DNA of 64,000 bases, taken from the NCBI GenBank assembly GCA_023213395.1, contig CM041465.1, positions 243,481,741 through 243,545,740 of the forward strand, read 5' to 3'. Each line of letters begins with the position of its first letter. Positions within the stretch are counted from its first letter, which is position 1. A model generated the notes under the pieces. The model worked only from the letters and a program-made list of their open reading frames with translations. It made no database searches and was not told the DNA's origin. Below, one piece after another: positions 10,891-24,400 of the stretch. The stretch is from Cycas panzhihuaensis. Lineage: Eukaryota > Cycadophyta. The translations under genes and the position numbers were made by a program.

Positions 10891-13149
10891 TTTTAAGATC
10901 ATTTGTAATAAAATAATTTTATATTATTTTATGCATTGTGAAAAATTATGTCCATCAAATATAGGGAATTATATTTTATTTAGATTAATTTCTATTTTTA
11001 TTGAAAATTTTAGTATATAAAAAAATATGTGTTACAAGTGAACTATTTGTACTTCTTAATCAAAATGTGTGCCTTTAGAAGGAATCAAAGAACTCAATAA
11101 ATCAATAAACTTATAATTTCAAATATAGTCTTTAAAAGAACTATGTAAGTAATCATAATGCCTTTGAAAAGTGAAAGATGCCTTTGATGTAACTTTTATA
11201 AGTACAATAAGTAAGCAAACTTTTCAACAATGATGAATAGAAAAAATGATTTCAATAAGTGTATACCTTTAGAATAAATTTTGAAATATGTCTTTTAGAT
11301 ATATTTTAAAATATAATGAATATAAGAGCAAATATTGTATGTAACTAAAATATTTTAACTATGCAAATCTGAAATAATACTTCTAATGATAAAAAAATAA
11401 AGAATCCTTAAGCCTTGATCTTTTAAATAAATAACCACAAATTTGACCAAGAATATGACTTTCTTTTCTATGCATGAAATTCTTTTTCCTTAATGAAAAT
11501 ATATAATGCTGAAAATCTAAAATTTATATGTATATTTTCACTTTAGAAAGATAAAAAATGAAGAAGAAACTTCTAAAAAATGAATTGTACCTATTTTAAG
11601 TTGTAGGTTTAATTGGCTTGTTACTTACTTTAGATATATATAAGTATTTTCTACTACAAATAAGCTTAAAAGAAGCTATATGAAATTCAAATGAAAGCCT
11701 CAACCATGTATTATAAGTGATCAATAAGAAATGAAGTAAAGTACTCCTTAAGAAAGGGTTTAGAAGATAAGCTGGATTAGATATCTTGAATGCTCAAATT
11801 AAGCAACTTTAAAGTTGTACTAAAGAATGTCAAAATAAGATGAAATTATGTAAATTTGAAGATCAATAAAATATCTATTCAACAAAATTGACTGTTTTGA
11901 AAATGGATTCTTACAAATCAAAATTTTAATGTACCAGAAATGTAGTCCTCTTTTTAAGGCTTAATGAGAGTCTGGGGCTCAAAATATTATGAAATACTAG
12001 TAAAAAACTTTTAGAACAATGTAAAATGATCAAATATAGTATAGAGAGCTACTTAGTATACTTTTGAGTTAAAAACTTTGAGAAATAATGTATAAAAAAT
12101 GTGCAATAATGGCAAATTAGGAATTGTTATATATCTCAAATTTGAGGGCTTAGATCACCTATAAAATAGACTCTAAATATAATAAAAATAACTTGAAACT
12201 ATAAATATTTAAAAAATATTTCTCCTAAATTAGAGGGTACCCAATTCTGAGCTATATAGCTCAAGATATTAAAGAAACTCTAAAAGGTGTCTTGTTAAGG
12301 TTAATATAATAGGTAGTAAAAATAAGGTCAACTTTGACCTACTCAAACTTATAAGATATTGAGTCAAACCTTCAGGTGATAGTTCTCTAAATCAGGATTC
12401 TAATGAATTTTATGGTTTTAAAATCTGATTTCTAGTTGAGGAGATATAGCTAAAATGTAAGTAGTACTTTTTATGTGATAATGATTAAAGCAAATGCTAA
12501 AAAATAAAATGAGTAAATAGTGATAAAGTCTGCTAAAAATAAATTACTATAGAGTAGATCCAAGTAGAAAATAATCTTTTTGTGATAAAATATAACTTGA
12601 TAAAAAAGTGATTTTGTAAAAATAATTTAAAACGACTTTAAAAATCAATGATTAACTTTAAATTGATTGAAAGTAGGTCAAATCATCTCTAAATATGGTA
12701 TATGACCAGTCAAAATTATACCGTAGATAATGTTAGACTCAATGGGATAGGTTTTGTTAGAAACTGATAACCTAGTCAAAAGATATAGTAAACATTAGCT
12801 ACGCACCCTATATTTTAATGAAAAATTTTAAAAAAGAAAAAGAAAAATATTATAAAACTTATGTGGGCCCCTTTCAAAATGGGATAAAGGTTACATGGGA
12901 TAGTAAATCTTTTAAATACCAAATCTTATAAATATACTAAAGAAGATGTATCAAAGAACTAAGAAATATACATGTTTATATTTGAAAAAATATGAAGAAC
13001 CTAATAATGTAGTTGTGGCAGATTTATAGAAGATGGACTTCAGTGCATGAGAACTTCCACAATGGTCAAAACTTCGAACAAATTCTTCTAGTAGATAGAT
13101 CTACTATAGTATAACTTTTTTAGAAGACTTATTAAGCTAAATACATACC

Positions 13150-13960
13150 AAATCTTACACAGATTTAAAAGAAAATATTAAATGAATGGACCAAAATATA
13201 CAAAAAATTGTCAAATATGTAACAAAATATGCAGATTTGAAGAAAATATTGCATAAATCTAAAGAAAAACTTGAATAAATGAACTAAATATACCAAAAAT
13301 GGTCAGATATTTAATAAAATATGTAGATCTGAAGAAAATATTGCATAGATCTAAAGAAAAACTTGAATAAATGGATTAAATATACTAAAAATAGTTAGAT
13401 ATTTAATAAAATATGTAGATATGAAGAAACTATTGCATAGATCTGAAGAAAAATATGAATAAATAAACCAAATATACTAAAACTAGTTAGATATTTAATA
13501 AAATATGAAGATCTAAAGAAAATATTGCATAGATCTAAAGAAAAACTTGAGTAAATAGACCAAATATACCAAAAATGGTTAGATATTTAAGAAAATACAT
13601 AGATCTAAAGAAAATATTTTATAGATCTAAAGAAAAACTTGAATAAATGGACCAAATATACCAAAAATTGTCAGATATTTAACAAAATATGTAGATCTAA
13701 AAAAATATTATATAGATCTAAAGAAAAACTTGAATAAATGGACTAAATATACCAAAAATGGTAAGATATTTAACAAAATATATAGATCTAAAGAAAATAT
13801 TGCATAAATCTGAAGAAAAACTTGAATAAATAAACCAAATATACCAAAAATAGTTAGATATTTAATAAAATATATAGATCTGAAGAAAACATTGCATAAA
13901 TGCAAGAAAATATTGATATGTAGATAAAATAAACTAGAAATAACCAAGTATTTGACAAAA
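13150..13960. repeat. Minisatellite, ~92-bp unit, about nine degenerate copies
   Basis: A unit containing TAGATCTGAAGAAAATATTG, then AAAGAAAAACTTGAATAAAT, then ACCAAATATACCAAAAATGG recurs about every 91-93 bp (for example near 13323, 13414 and 13507). Degenerate copies continue to roughly 14200. It lies inside element D near its primer-binding site. Open frames such as 13708-13947 are by-products of the periodicity. Confidence 0.9.
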
Positions 13961-14412
13961 TATGTAGATCTTATTGATAAAACTTTGCAGAGTGATGAAA
14001 TCTTTGAATATCTACTAATTATAATTGTGAACCTGCATAGATCTGCAAAAAATATTGAATAAATAGATAAAATATGCCATAAATGCCCAAGTATTTGACA
14101 AAAATATGTAAAGCTTGTTAATAAGAACTCTGTAGAGTGATGAGATCTTGAATATTTACTGATTACAACTATGCTCCTACACAGATCTAAAAAATATTTA
14201 TTATTTCACAAGTATAAATCAAGAATAATCAGATCTTTGATAAAAAATAATACAGGAAGCTGTTAATAAACTTTGTAGAAGATAAATATAACTAATATTT
14301 CCTTGTTGCGAGAAGATCTACTTCAAATGCTAATGGATCTTCTTGCTCTTTAAAAAAAACTTCAATAGGCTAACAATATATACTCTGATACTAGATGTAG
14401 GAGCTAAACCAA

Positions 14413-14424
14413 GCTATGATACTA
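14413..14424 (-). promoter_or_regulatory. Decayed primer-binding site of element D
   Basis: The minus strand reads TAGTATCATAGC, two changes from TGGTATCAGAGC. It lies two bases beyond the end of the upstream LTR. A second near-copy (TAGTATCAGAG) is at about 14385-14395. Confidence 0.7.
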
Positions 14425-14426
14425 AA

Positions 14427-14811
14427 TGAAGGATTATAGAATGATGGAGACAAGACAAAGCATAATCATATAGTTAAAACATTATTGTATAAATGCATAA
14501 ATCTTTTGTATTCAATCCATGATGACTGAGTACATTGCAAATCTCCAAATGTAGGTGGTGTCTAAAGACACCAGAGTTACACACCCTCTAAATATATAAT
14601 TTGGGGGAAGAGGGAAACACTTCAACCCCTACAATTCAAACAATAATAAAATATTACATAACTTAACTCAAATCAACTTAACTCAAAATAACTTTAACCT
14701 TACCTTATACTTACCTTCACATGTGAGCACCTATATGTGTAAATTGGTGGGAGTGGGGTGTGCACTCTTGGGTTAAAGGTGGAGGTAGGGTGATGATCAT
14801 TAATCCCAATA
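14427..14811 (-). repeat. Upstream (5') LTR of element D (385 bp)
   Basis: This is a direct repeat of 9885-10259. Compared with that copy it has a small insertion (ACCTTATACTT near 14700) and a decayed TG start on the minus strand (TATTGGG). Confidence 0.86.
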
Positions 14812-16160
14812 TCCAAGAACTTATTAATATTAACAAAAATCAAATAAAGGATATATATGAGTTACCTCAAAATTAAGATAAGGCTATTGAAATTCACTTT
14901 ATAAACACATTAAAGTAATGAAGCAAGAGAAACAAATAAGAGAAGAAGGTGGAACAAATAGTTATGATAGTGAGATAAAATAATTAAAGTAAATAATTAC
15001 GAGAGAGAAAATAAAATAAAAAATTAAATTGCTATGAAAATGGAGATAATAAAATAAACAAGTAAAAGAGAGAGCAAATTAAATTATACTACTAAAGAAA
15101 ATAGATTTATATCTTAAGAAATGTATAAAATGCCATGGCAATACCATGGAAAGTGTAAGAAATGTTATGTCACAATAAATGTGATACTCTAAAAGGCATG
15201 GATGTAATATATGATAGTACCAAAAATAGCTTATAGAGGACTTGTAGTATGGTATAGTAGCATCACAAGTTAATAGAATCATGTTGCAATGATACTATAA
15301 ATAGTAGATCAAAACATATGATATAGGATTAATAGATGCCACAAAAATAATAAATAGATTACATGGTAATGCCACTAAAACACTAGTAAAATTATGTAGT
15401 ATAGAATAATCTGATAAAAATTAATTGAAATAGTGGGAAAATTCCATAATTGCAATGGAAATAAAAGGGGCATATATAAATACTCAATCTAATAGTAAAA
15501 GTAAATAAAAAATTAGATGAAAGTATGTAGGAATTGGTCAACAAGGAAAATAATATAGTAATGTGGAATCTCTATCCTAAAAAGATCAACCCAAGGTATG
15601 ACATTTAAGAATGATGGTTATATTATGTAATAGGGTTGACCATATTATCCCTATAATATTCAAAATAAGAGCAGGAAACCAAAGAGGTATCGAAGCGGAT
15701 GGAGTGGAAAACGGAGATGAAGTGCACCAAAACAAAACTAAATAAAGACACCACAGTGAACTTACAAGTATTTAATTAATATGACATAACTATTACAATA
15801 CATAGGGTTGAGCATTAATAGTAAAAGCCTCACCCTCTTCTTATAATATTATATTCACCTACCTATGAGCTAGTATATCCCCTATTTTCTTATTATTTAT
15901 TTCCCCTAAACTTAACCTTCATTAACCTACTAGTTTAATCTCATATGGTGAGGACTCGCCAGATATTATCTCATTTCATCTAGTTACAACCTCTCTTATG
16001 TATATTAATTAAGCCTATAATATAATAAATGATAATATGAAATTATGTGATCTAGTCACCATTGAGCTTGTTCTTTAAGTATATATATATATATGATCAA
16101 ACAGGTATTTGGTTCCATAAATGTCCTTATGAAATTAGTGATAACTAGTCATCATTGAAC
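14812..16160. other. AT-rich region without recognisable genes
   Basis: I see no domain or clear repeat. The small frame at 15079-15282 (minus) has no homology that I recognise. Confidence 0.6.
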
Positions 16161-16163
<3 letters not shown>

Positions 16164-16250
<87 letters not shown>

Positions 16251-16290
16251 ATATATATATATATATACACACACACACATACACACACAT
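16164..16290. repeat. Compound microsatellite (CT)n-(CTAT)n-(AT)n-(AC)n
   Basis: About 37 CT dinucleotides run from 16164 to 16238. They are followed by CTAT units, an AT run and AC runs to about 16290. A shorter AT run lies just upstream at about 16081-16093. Confidence 0.97.
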
Positions 16291-18348
16291 CTATATATAA
16301 TTTGTGAGGTTAAACAAAGGTTGGTTGTTGAACAAATCATAAAGTGAGAGTTATAAGCCATGTTAGTAAACATGATTAAGGGTTAATACGTAGAAATTAT
16401 TAATGCCTCATGTGTTGGTGAGTGGATTCATAAAATGAAGAGGTGTCATTCAAGAGACATAACCTTTCAAAAGACTCTTGAAATTGTTTGAAGAGTTGTA
16501 GCTCTCAGTTTAATGTACCCTTTATATTACTATGAAAATGATCCTAAGTAGGGTTAGTAAATCATTTAGTCAAGTTTCAAAGCCATCCAATTATGTAACA
16601 TTAGTGTTTCTAATAATTCATCATTATTTTAAGTGTAAGTTATTTTTCTAAAAGAGTTTCCCATGCGAACATGTGTCTTTTGTACATATATTCTCATGTT
16701 TGATGTGTTATTTTATGTTATGCAAATTATAGAAAGATCTAGTAGGAATCCACATGGTATTAGGGAAAGCTTGAGTATGTTTAAATTTTCACATGGTATT
16801 AGAGCTATTGAGGATCATGCATAGCATCCTAAACTCATTAGGAACTAGATCAAGCCATTAATAAGGTTGATAATATAACCATATCTAAACAAATTGACCT
16901 TGATCCTTTTCTAATAGCTTGGTGAACAAAAATGGTATAATTATCAATTGTATAGAGAAAATAACCCATGTCAAGTTTGTTTTCCATATGTTTTTCTAAT
17001 CATTTTTTATTATTAAAGCTTCATATGTATGTGAGTATTTATGTTTGGGTAGTGTGTAATAGTATTTAGTCAATCAATGACCTCTAAAAGAGTTAGGATT
17101 ATTCTATTGGTAAGAGACTAAATAATATCATGTTTTCCACTATTTGAAGGTTATTTTTGCTCATTGAAAACCTAAGGTAACTTATTTAAAATAACCAAAA
17201 GATGTTTAGTGTTAATGTTTAAGATATGAAGAATTCTATAAGAAACTAGGCTTGTTTTAGAGGCTAGATGACGTGTTGGGCATCTTACAAATGATTGTGC
17301 ATTATTTTTAAAAAAATAGAGTATGTTATATTTATTTCTAGACATTTTTCCTTTATTAGATCTATAATAATCATGTCGGGTATCTTAGAAATATGTTTAG
17401 ATCTGATTCCCACTTTTGTGTTGAGTTATTTTAGTGATTGAAGTCTTCATTTACCCTTATAAGTTTGAGTAGCCAGAGTGAAGCAATAACGACTCTTTAA
17501 AAATTACTTGACCATTATAAGGCAAGTAAATTAATTTCTAATTAATTTTAAGGCACCTAAAGTTAAAATTTTAGCATGTAATTTATTATTCAATATTGGG
17601 TAACTTAATACAGTGATTAATATTAATTAATAGTTGTGGATGTTGTGCAGAGGGTAACAACCCTTGGAAGCATGTCTCAACTCTATTTCTTATAAAAATT
17701 CAACCATTCAAATGATTTTTTGATCATAATCATAGTGCAAATCCAATATTAACGTGTTATAGTAGTTTTCATGAGATTTTATCATCGTACGAAGGAAAGT
17801 AAGTATCTTTTGTGATTTTTCATCTTTTCTTCGCCTTTAGAGCATGTTGGATGTATATGATATTATGTAGATGTTATTTGATGGATGTTTCTACCTTGTG
17901 ATCATGTTTGTTAACTATTAAGGCAAAAAGCATAGAAGTTTATAACTAGTTAAAGCCAAAATAAGCTATTTTTTGGTATTTTGGAGATCATTAAAGGTTC
18001 CTAAAGGATGCACAACCTATATTCTTATCATATGATTCTTCTTTATTATTGTGACATTGATATACCCTTTTAACACAACATAGAAGTCATTTTCTAATAA
18101 AGGGAGATTATTGAGAGGTCTTCTTATTAGTTTTGAGCCAAGCCATTTATTTCCTATGAGATTGTTTCAAACCACATTGGGCATGTTAGGGTTCAGAAAA
18201 TAGGTCATCCATATAGACCAAGTTATGAATGTCATATTGGGCAAGTATATGGACCATATTTATCAATGTTAAGGTGATTTTCTAAGTCATTTGATCTACA
18301 AAGATGTTTGTTTAAGAAGTTACATTTGTATTATCTTTAGGTTTCACC
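16291..18348. other. AT-rich region upstream of a Copia relic; possible decayed primer site
   Basis: No gene is visible. TGGTATTAGAGC at about 16795 differs by one base from the initiator-Met primer site and is preceded by TTTTCACA, as expected for an LTR end. No second LTR could be found, so an LTR is not claimed. The sequence around 17275 (TGTTGGGCATCTTACAAATG) is another possible LTR start. Confidence 0.4.
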
Positions 18349-18817
18349 ATGGGAAAGTTGTCTACTATTATTTTTAATGATGACAACTTCAATAAATGGA
18401 AGACTAGTATGGAGTTACATTTGATGGTGAATTAATTACGGATGATCACCAAGTATCCAATTGTTTATATTCCCCTCAATGAGAAGGAGAAAATATAAAT
18501 AGAAGAGAAAAAATAGTTTGTTGACTTTATCTCTTATCCCAAATCAGAGAGAACTAATTTATAACCTCAAATCACCAAATAAAATATGGAAGAAGATGCC
18601 TAAGACCTTTGAGATGACAAAATCAAAGCATTATATTACTCTATGGATCAAGTTGTTGAATACTACCATTAAAGATAAAAATAATATCAGTGCTTACCTT
18701 AGTAAGGTGATAGATTTAAGAAATAAACATGAAGAAATAAAATTAGGATCCATTAATAAAGAGTTATCATTTGTTATTATCATGTGGAGATTACCAATTA
18801 TATTCATTATATTTTAA
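18349..18817 (+). pseudogene. gag: Copia gag relic
   Basis: From the ATG at 18349 the frame reads MGKLSTIIFNDDNFNKWKTS, with the F-x-x-x-N-x-x-x-W signature of the Copia Gag N-terminus, and stops soon after. A 99-codon frame (18518-18817) continues in a shifted register with S-P-N-K-I-W-K-K-M and a segment NNISAYLSKVIDLRNKHEE. That matches the central Gag helices (A-x-x-x-W-x-x-L, then I-x-x-Y-l-x-k-i-x-x-l). It is broken by stops and a shift, so it is non-functional. Confidence 0.72.
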
Positions 18818-19574
18818 ACTATTTATGTAAAAAAATTTATTATAGAAGAGATAAAATTTGATGACTTAAAAGCCTCAATTCTAGATAAGCATACTAAACT
18901 AAAGCATCATAGATTGCTTTAGTGTTTTGAATCCAATCATCCCTTCATGATGAAAACACAAAGGCTAGAAGGTAATTAGAAAGAGAAAGGTTTATAGAAG
19001 TTTAATACTTTAGAAAACTAGGAGCTAATAAGAAAAGATTTAAAGGAACCTATAACTACTACAAGAAGGTTTTCTATAAGGAGGCAAACTATTACAAAAA
19101 AAGGCAAGACACACACAAGATGAATGAAAAGGATATTGAAGTCTGTTGTGCAAAGATAAGGTTCTCACTATCAAAGAATGGGTGGATTCTTGATTTGAGT
19201 GTGTAGCAATGTAGAAATTTCTCAAAAGAGAAGTTTACATCATGGAATAATGGCCCCTATGATTCTTAATTTATATTGGTGATGCTTGTACTATACTTAT
19301 TAATAGTGTTAGAATAATAAATCTTATATGGGGTGTTTTGATCAGGTGTATTATGCACTATAGATGAAGGAAAATATTCTATCAACTTATGAAATTTAGG
19401 AAAAAGACTTGGAGATAAAAATTTATAAAGATAAGTACTTGATTAGGGATCTAAAGTAGTGATTTATTATCATTACTACTAGGAAAGTGAAGAATGATCT
19501 TTAAGTGTTTAAAAATTTTTAAAATCTAAATCAATCATATGCCTTCACTACTATTGTAGATGATAATAGCTAAT

Positions 19575-20040
19575 TATGGCATAAAAGGGCATATAAATTA
19601 TGGAAATATATCATTAATGAATAAGCTAAGGATGGTGGAAAGGTTGTTATATATCTCCTATTTAAGTGGTTTATTTGAAGGGTGTGTGTATGGAAAACAT
19701 CATAAATATTATTTTACTTAGGATAAAGGCTCAAGAGCTAAGGAGAAGCTATAGATTATACACTTAGATATGATGTGACTACTCCCTATCCCTTCCTTAG
19801 GTGCAACTCAATATACCTTGGTCTTTTTGGATGACAATAATAGGAAAACTTGGGTGTATTTTATAAAGAATAAGTCAAAAGTATTTGACTAATTTTAGAA
19901 GTTGAAACCTAGAGTTGAGAATCAATGTAATAAAAAGATAAATTTTTTTAGGAGTGATAATAGAAAGGAATATGATAATAATACCTTCAATTAGTTCTAC
20001 CTTAAACATGGTATTATATGAGAACTTGTATTATAACTTC
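19575..20040 (+). pseudogene. Copia integrase relic (pre-integrase motif and core)
   Basis: Piecing frames together by eye gives LWHKRAYKLWKYI (the H-x-R-l-g-H pre-integrase motif in decayed form) near 19575. At 19800-19960 the segment with YTLVFLDDNNRKTWVYFIKN matches the integrase core around its second Asp, followed by KSKVFD and a decayed RSDNRKEY (normally R-x-D-x-G-x-E-f/y). Several stops and shifts interrupt it. Confidence 0.72.
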
Positions 20041-21250
20041 ATAATAAAATGAAATAACATCTAATAATGAAACTTATCTCTATACCTTATTATTGCAAAG
20101 TATATGTTAATTTATAATGATTCCTTTGTTCAAAATATAAAAATTATGGAAGGTACATTTTTTAGAATTTATTTAAAATTTAAATATATAGAATTTTTTA
20201 TATATTATTGATTTGAAACTTTAAAATAGTGTTTAGTTCCTCTTTTCTCTAGTTTTTAGCCAATTCTAACTTAAAATTGATCTAAATGGTTGCTTTTAGT
20301 AGAACTCAGACTCAAAGTCCTCCTATTCTTAAGGAGTTCCTCAACCTCCTAGTGATCCCTTATTTTAATGTCCTAGTTTGGGATATCATTCTATTGTAGG
20401 AAGTTCTCATGTACCTCCCTAAGAGGTTACCACTTATTATTCCCACCATGTATCCTTTACTCCTTTTATTTACACATATCATTATTGCCTTGAATTAATG
20501 GAAGACCTTTAATTATTTCCTTCTTTCTTAATGTAACAAGTCTACCATAATTAAGGTGACTATAATGATGATAATAAAGAACACTGTTATCAGTAATGAA
20601 AGCATTCAAGACTTGAGTTTGTGAAGAAAGCATAAGATTGAATAATTTATCTTAATTCATCTGACCCCTTTTATGATACTACAAACTCTTTAGATGATTT
20701 TCCCATTACTTAAGCTTTTGACCAATTTATCTTAGGAAGTGATATGACCTTATTCTCTAAAGTTTCATTATGATTTATTAAGTCTATCTCCAATAAATTT
20801 ATAGATATTCTAGAATGGTTTATCCATTATAATTGCATGTGGTTTTAGCAAATCCTAGTTGGGTTTATAACATTGAACATAGGATTCAAACCTTAATGAA
20901 AACACATCAAATTATTATAAAATTTGATATATGGACTCTCTGAGATGTCCTCAACTTGTCCATGAATTTTAGTATCTATTTGATTTTTACAAGGGTGTTG
21001 TTTTTATTAGAGTATAATGTTTAATTGATGATCAATCCATGATTATTGTAATAATTATCCCTCAAATGTTATGTATAATTATTTTAAAGAGGTGGCCACT
21101 TGTATAAATATTAATTTATGAGCATTATTAAAATGTGTATTTAGAGGTCACATATTCACGCATTCTTATAAGTTATCTTAAAGGTTCTCCAAACTTTATT
21201 TAAAACCCACTTCATATTATGAAGTATTAAAATCTTTAAAATTTTAAAGT

Positions 21251-24200
21251 GGGGGTGCTAAAAAAAGGTTCTAAACCTTGCCTTGAAGTCTTAAGATTGA
21301 TGCATTCCTAAACATTCATCTCTTCTTTTCATTAATGAATAAAAAATAAAAAAAAACTTATAAAAAATAATCATCTAAGGTTTTTTTTTTTCTTTTTAAC
21401 CCTAATTGATATAAAACTTGAATGCAGATGGGTAAGAGGAGATGACATATAAACACAACCCTAGAATGGAATCAAAGGTTGAGTAAAGATCTAAGTGAGG
21501 AGGGACATTAGATTATACCCACTACAGGGCACTCATTTAACTCTTATATGCAGGTGTGGTGATGATAATTAAATATTTTACTAGATTGATCTAAAGGTAA
21601 CAGGTAGGTGTGTATTATATGCCAAAAGAAGAAGAGAAATAAAATAATTAACGAAGAAACTAATACTACAAATAATTAAAATATATGATGCAACCAGATA
21701 GATAAAGCAACTATGCATTAGATAACAAGGTGAACTAAATGCTAATTAAAGAGGCCTAAGATAATATCAAATAAATATGATAACTAGTGCCCTTAAAAAG
21801 GCTAAATAACATACCAAAGGCCCTTACTATATGAGGGGGTTGATCAAGCATAAATACCCAAAAGCTCTTATGCAACTAAGTGTTTATCCTATGCAACTAC
21901 ACCCACTTAGGTATATTGACCTATCCTAATCCTAACTCTAAAATGAACCTAACTTAACAAACTTAATCTAAAAGAATCAAAGAAAGGACTACCCTTAATA
22001 AGAGTTTTGAAGGAATCAAGATGATGGAATTGATCTACTCATGGATAAGTTGGTGGGGATGTTTCTATAGGTAATGGCATTTAAAAAAGTATGACACATC
22101 TTAGTGATACTCACATCTAATTTCAATGAACCTCAAGATTAAAGAGGATGAAGTAGAAAGACGTTACCACTCTCAATAGAACAAATGAAGTTTAATCACC
22201 TATCAATACTCGATGTGTAATCATGTGGTGGAGGTAATGGCCTATTCAAAACATAGATCATAGACTTAATGCCAAAATACATAGGACAATCCCTCTCATC
22301 TAGTACTAAAATCTAGATAGAGAATAAACTATCCCCTATTTAGGCAAAAAAGGACCCTAAAACCTATTAGAGACTAAGATAGAACATAACAAATAGTCTA
22401 AATACAACTAGTTATAGAATTTTAGTTGCATGCAAATAATAAACAATATAACCTAGCAAACAAAAGTATAGCTCCAGAGATTTGAGGACTCATAATAGGT
22501 ATGAACCTCTTCCTCTTTAGGCCTTTAAAAAGATACATACTAAAAATATAAATATTAATGTAATATATTGAAAGAGAAAATTTCTTTCTAGACCTTTTTT
22601 ATTTCTTTTTTAAACTCTTTTCTTTTAAAAACAAAAGTCTACATGTGAGGTGAGAGGAGAATAGGCAACAATGAGTATATAATAAGTAGACTAGCTCTCT
22701 TGCTACCCTGATTCTTTTTTAAAATGAAACTAGGAAGCAAAATAATATTTCAAGCCATTTTTATTTAAAATTAAACCTATGAAATAAGGGTTTGAGGAAT
22801 ACCTAGAATAACATTCTAAATATCCAAACTTACCTTTTGTTTCTTCTAAAGTAACTTCTTCCATTACTTTTAGTATTATGAATCACACTCTAAACAAGGT
22901 TAGAGAAACATACTAGGCTAGAGAAAATCTGGTAGCATATTACTTGTCAGATTGACTTATGACAAAAAAAAGTTTCTAAAAAACTCAATATGCTAGAAAT
23001 CAATTTAAATTCATGCTTTTGGCACTAACTTTTTATTATCCTTTGACCAAACTTTGGCACCATGACAGTTGCATAATAGACACTCAACTTTTATGGGAAG
23101 GACAATGAAGGAAGGGGGAAAGAGGGGGCTCATCCTATTGCTCTAATTCTCTCAACTTGCACACAAGTCTTTAAGGAAACTCCTCCACCTGTACAAATTA
23201 ATATCTAATAAAATCTATGGTACATAGATGGAAAAACTAATAAACAAAAGTTGAAATATCATCTTGAAACATGCAAGGAAATGGTGGGAAGAGGGGCCTA
23301 AAACATGGCAAATTAACCACCCTTTTTAGAACCTGAATGGACAATATGAAACCTTCGTTCATCCATAAAATATTGATAATTAGAGAAATAAAGCATGTAC
23401 AAATAAAAAGATTAAAATCAAGATAAAAATAAAGCATAAAATGGGGTAATTTAATACTAGAAAGTAGGCAAATAAAATCTTGGAAGAAGGATGAAAATGT
23501 TAGCAGTGTGGAATATATTGCCCCTATTTGAAATGAAGGAGATATGACTCTGATGTTCTACTCTAGCTAAAGAGTACTCTAACAATGTTTAGTATTCAAG
23601 ATTAAGCCAAGAGTGGAAGTCAACCAATCAAATTTAAAAGTTATAGGGTTTCCATAAAGATTTTAGTGGTATAACGATAACATAACAGTTTAAAATTTGA
23701 CCTCTTTCTAATGAAAAGGGAGAATATAAATAGAATAATGAAGGGACTAGGCCCCATGGTTTTAGATTGATAAATTAGAGGAATGTGATGGACTAATTAC
23801 CCATATTTTTAGGGAGAATTAATTTGAGAGGTATTAATTAGTCCATGGCTTTAAAACTAAACCATTGGGTAGACCATGGTTTTGATGGGAAAAAGGAGTT
23901 GATCCACAGGTAGGTATCGTAAACTTACAACCTACCAAAGGATTAAAAAATTGAAGTTAAAGAATTAATACCATGAAGTTCTTCATAATATTACAATAAA
24001 CTTCATGGTATATACAAATGGGACTTTTGCAAAAGTAGAATTAGAAATCAAAGTGAGATGATAATAATCATGGTAGCAAAAATGAAAAAATATCAAAAAA
24101 TAAATTTTTTTAGTGAATAAAGGTCCAAACACATAAGAAAGATAGATCAATATTATAAATAGGAGTAAGAGAAGAATAATCCATGTCTTATAAATGTAAT

Positions 24201-24400
24201 AAGAGATCTTTATTTAACTCATTAGTCTCAGATAGATGATTATAAAGCCACAACCATGGTCAAAACCATCATCAACTAGGTATAAGAATATTCATCCAAT
24301 AAATCAAGTAAATAAGTATATATACTTGTAAAGAACTAATCTAAGATAAAATAGAAATCAAGAAGCATATACCTTTAGTTATCTATTGGTATGATGACTA
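21251..24400. other. AT-rich region without recognisable genes
   Basis: I see no domain, LTR or RNA gene. The small frame at 23237-23437 (minus) is not supported by anything else. Confidence 0.6.

Larger units (their letters stand above)
9885..14811 (-). mobile_element. Element D: non-autonomous LTR retrotransposon (4.9 kb) with leader minisatellite
   Basis: Two direct repeats (14427-14811 upstream, 9885-10259 downstream, reading minus) flank about 4.2 kb. Following the upstream LTR is a decayed primer-binding site (14413-14424). Before the downstream LTR is a purine tract, AAAGGGGAGAA, followed at once by TGTTGGGG. The internal region holds the ~92-bp tandem repeats close to the primer site, a long AT-rich stretch, and only a Copia-type gag fragment (about 10640-10890). 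Protease, integrase and RT are absent, so this is a LARD-like or gag-only derivative. No matching target duplication exists, because the downstream LTR is followed by another primer site. Confidence 0.82.
18349..21250 (+). mobile_element. Degenerate Ty1/Copia element relic
   Basis: Copia domains appear in the expected order on the plus strand, each broken by stops and shifts: Gag (from the ATG at 18349), a protease-like segment near 19170-19260, a decayed pre-integrase segment with LWHKR near 19575, and an integrase core at about 19800-20040. RT and RNase H are not recognisable beyond 20.3 kb. LTRs could not be located. The extreme AT content and mutation density suggest great age. Confidence 0.75.

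Noticed and set aside
13150-14200. Possible CRISPR array (regular repeats)
   Set aside because: The repeats are contiguous with no distinct spacers, in a plant retrotransposon, so this is an ordinary minisatellite.
16795-16806. TGGTATTAGAGC as the primer-binding site of the 18-21 kb Copia relic
   Set aside because: It is one base from the consensus, but no LTR pair could be found and the gag start is 1.5 kb away. It is noted as possible only.
23237-23437. 66-codon minus-strand frame in AT-rich DNA
   Set aside because: It has no homology that I recognise, no neighbouring signals, and a length expected by chance.
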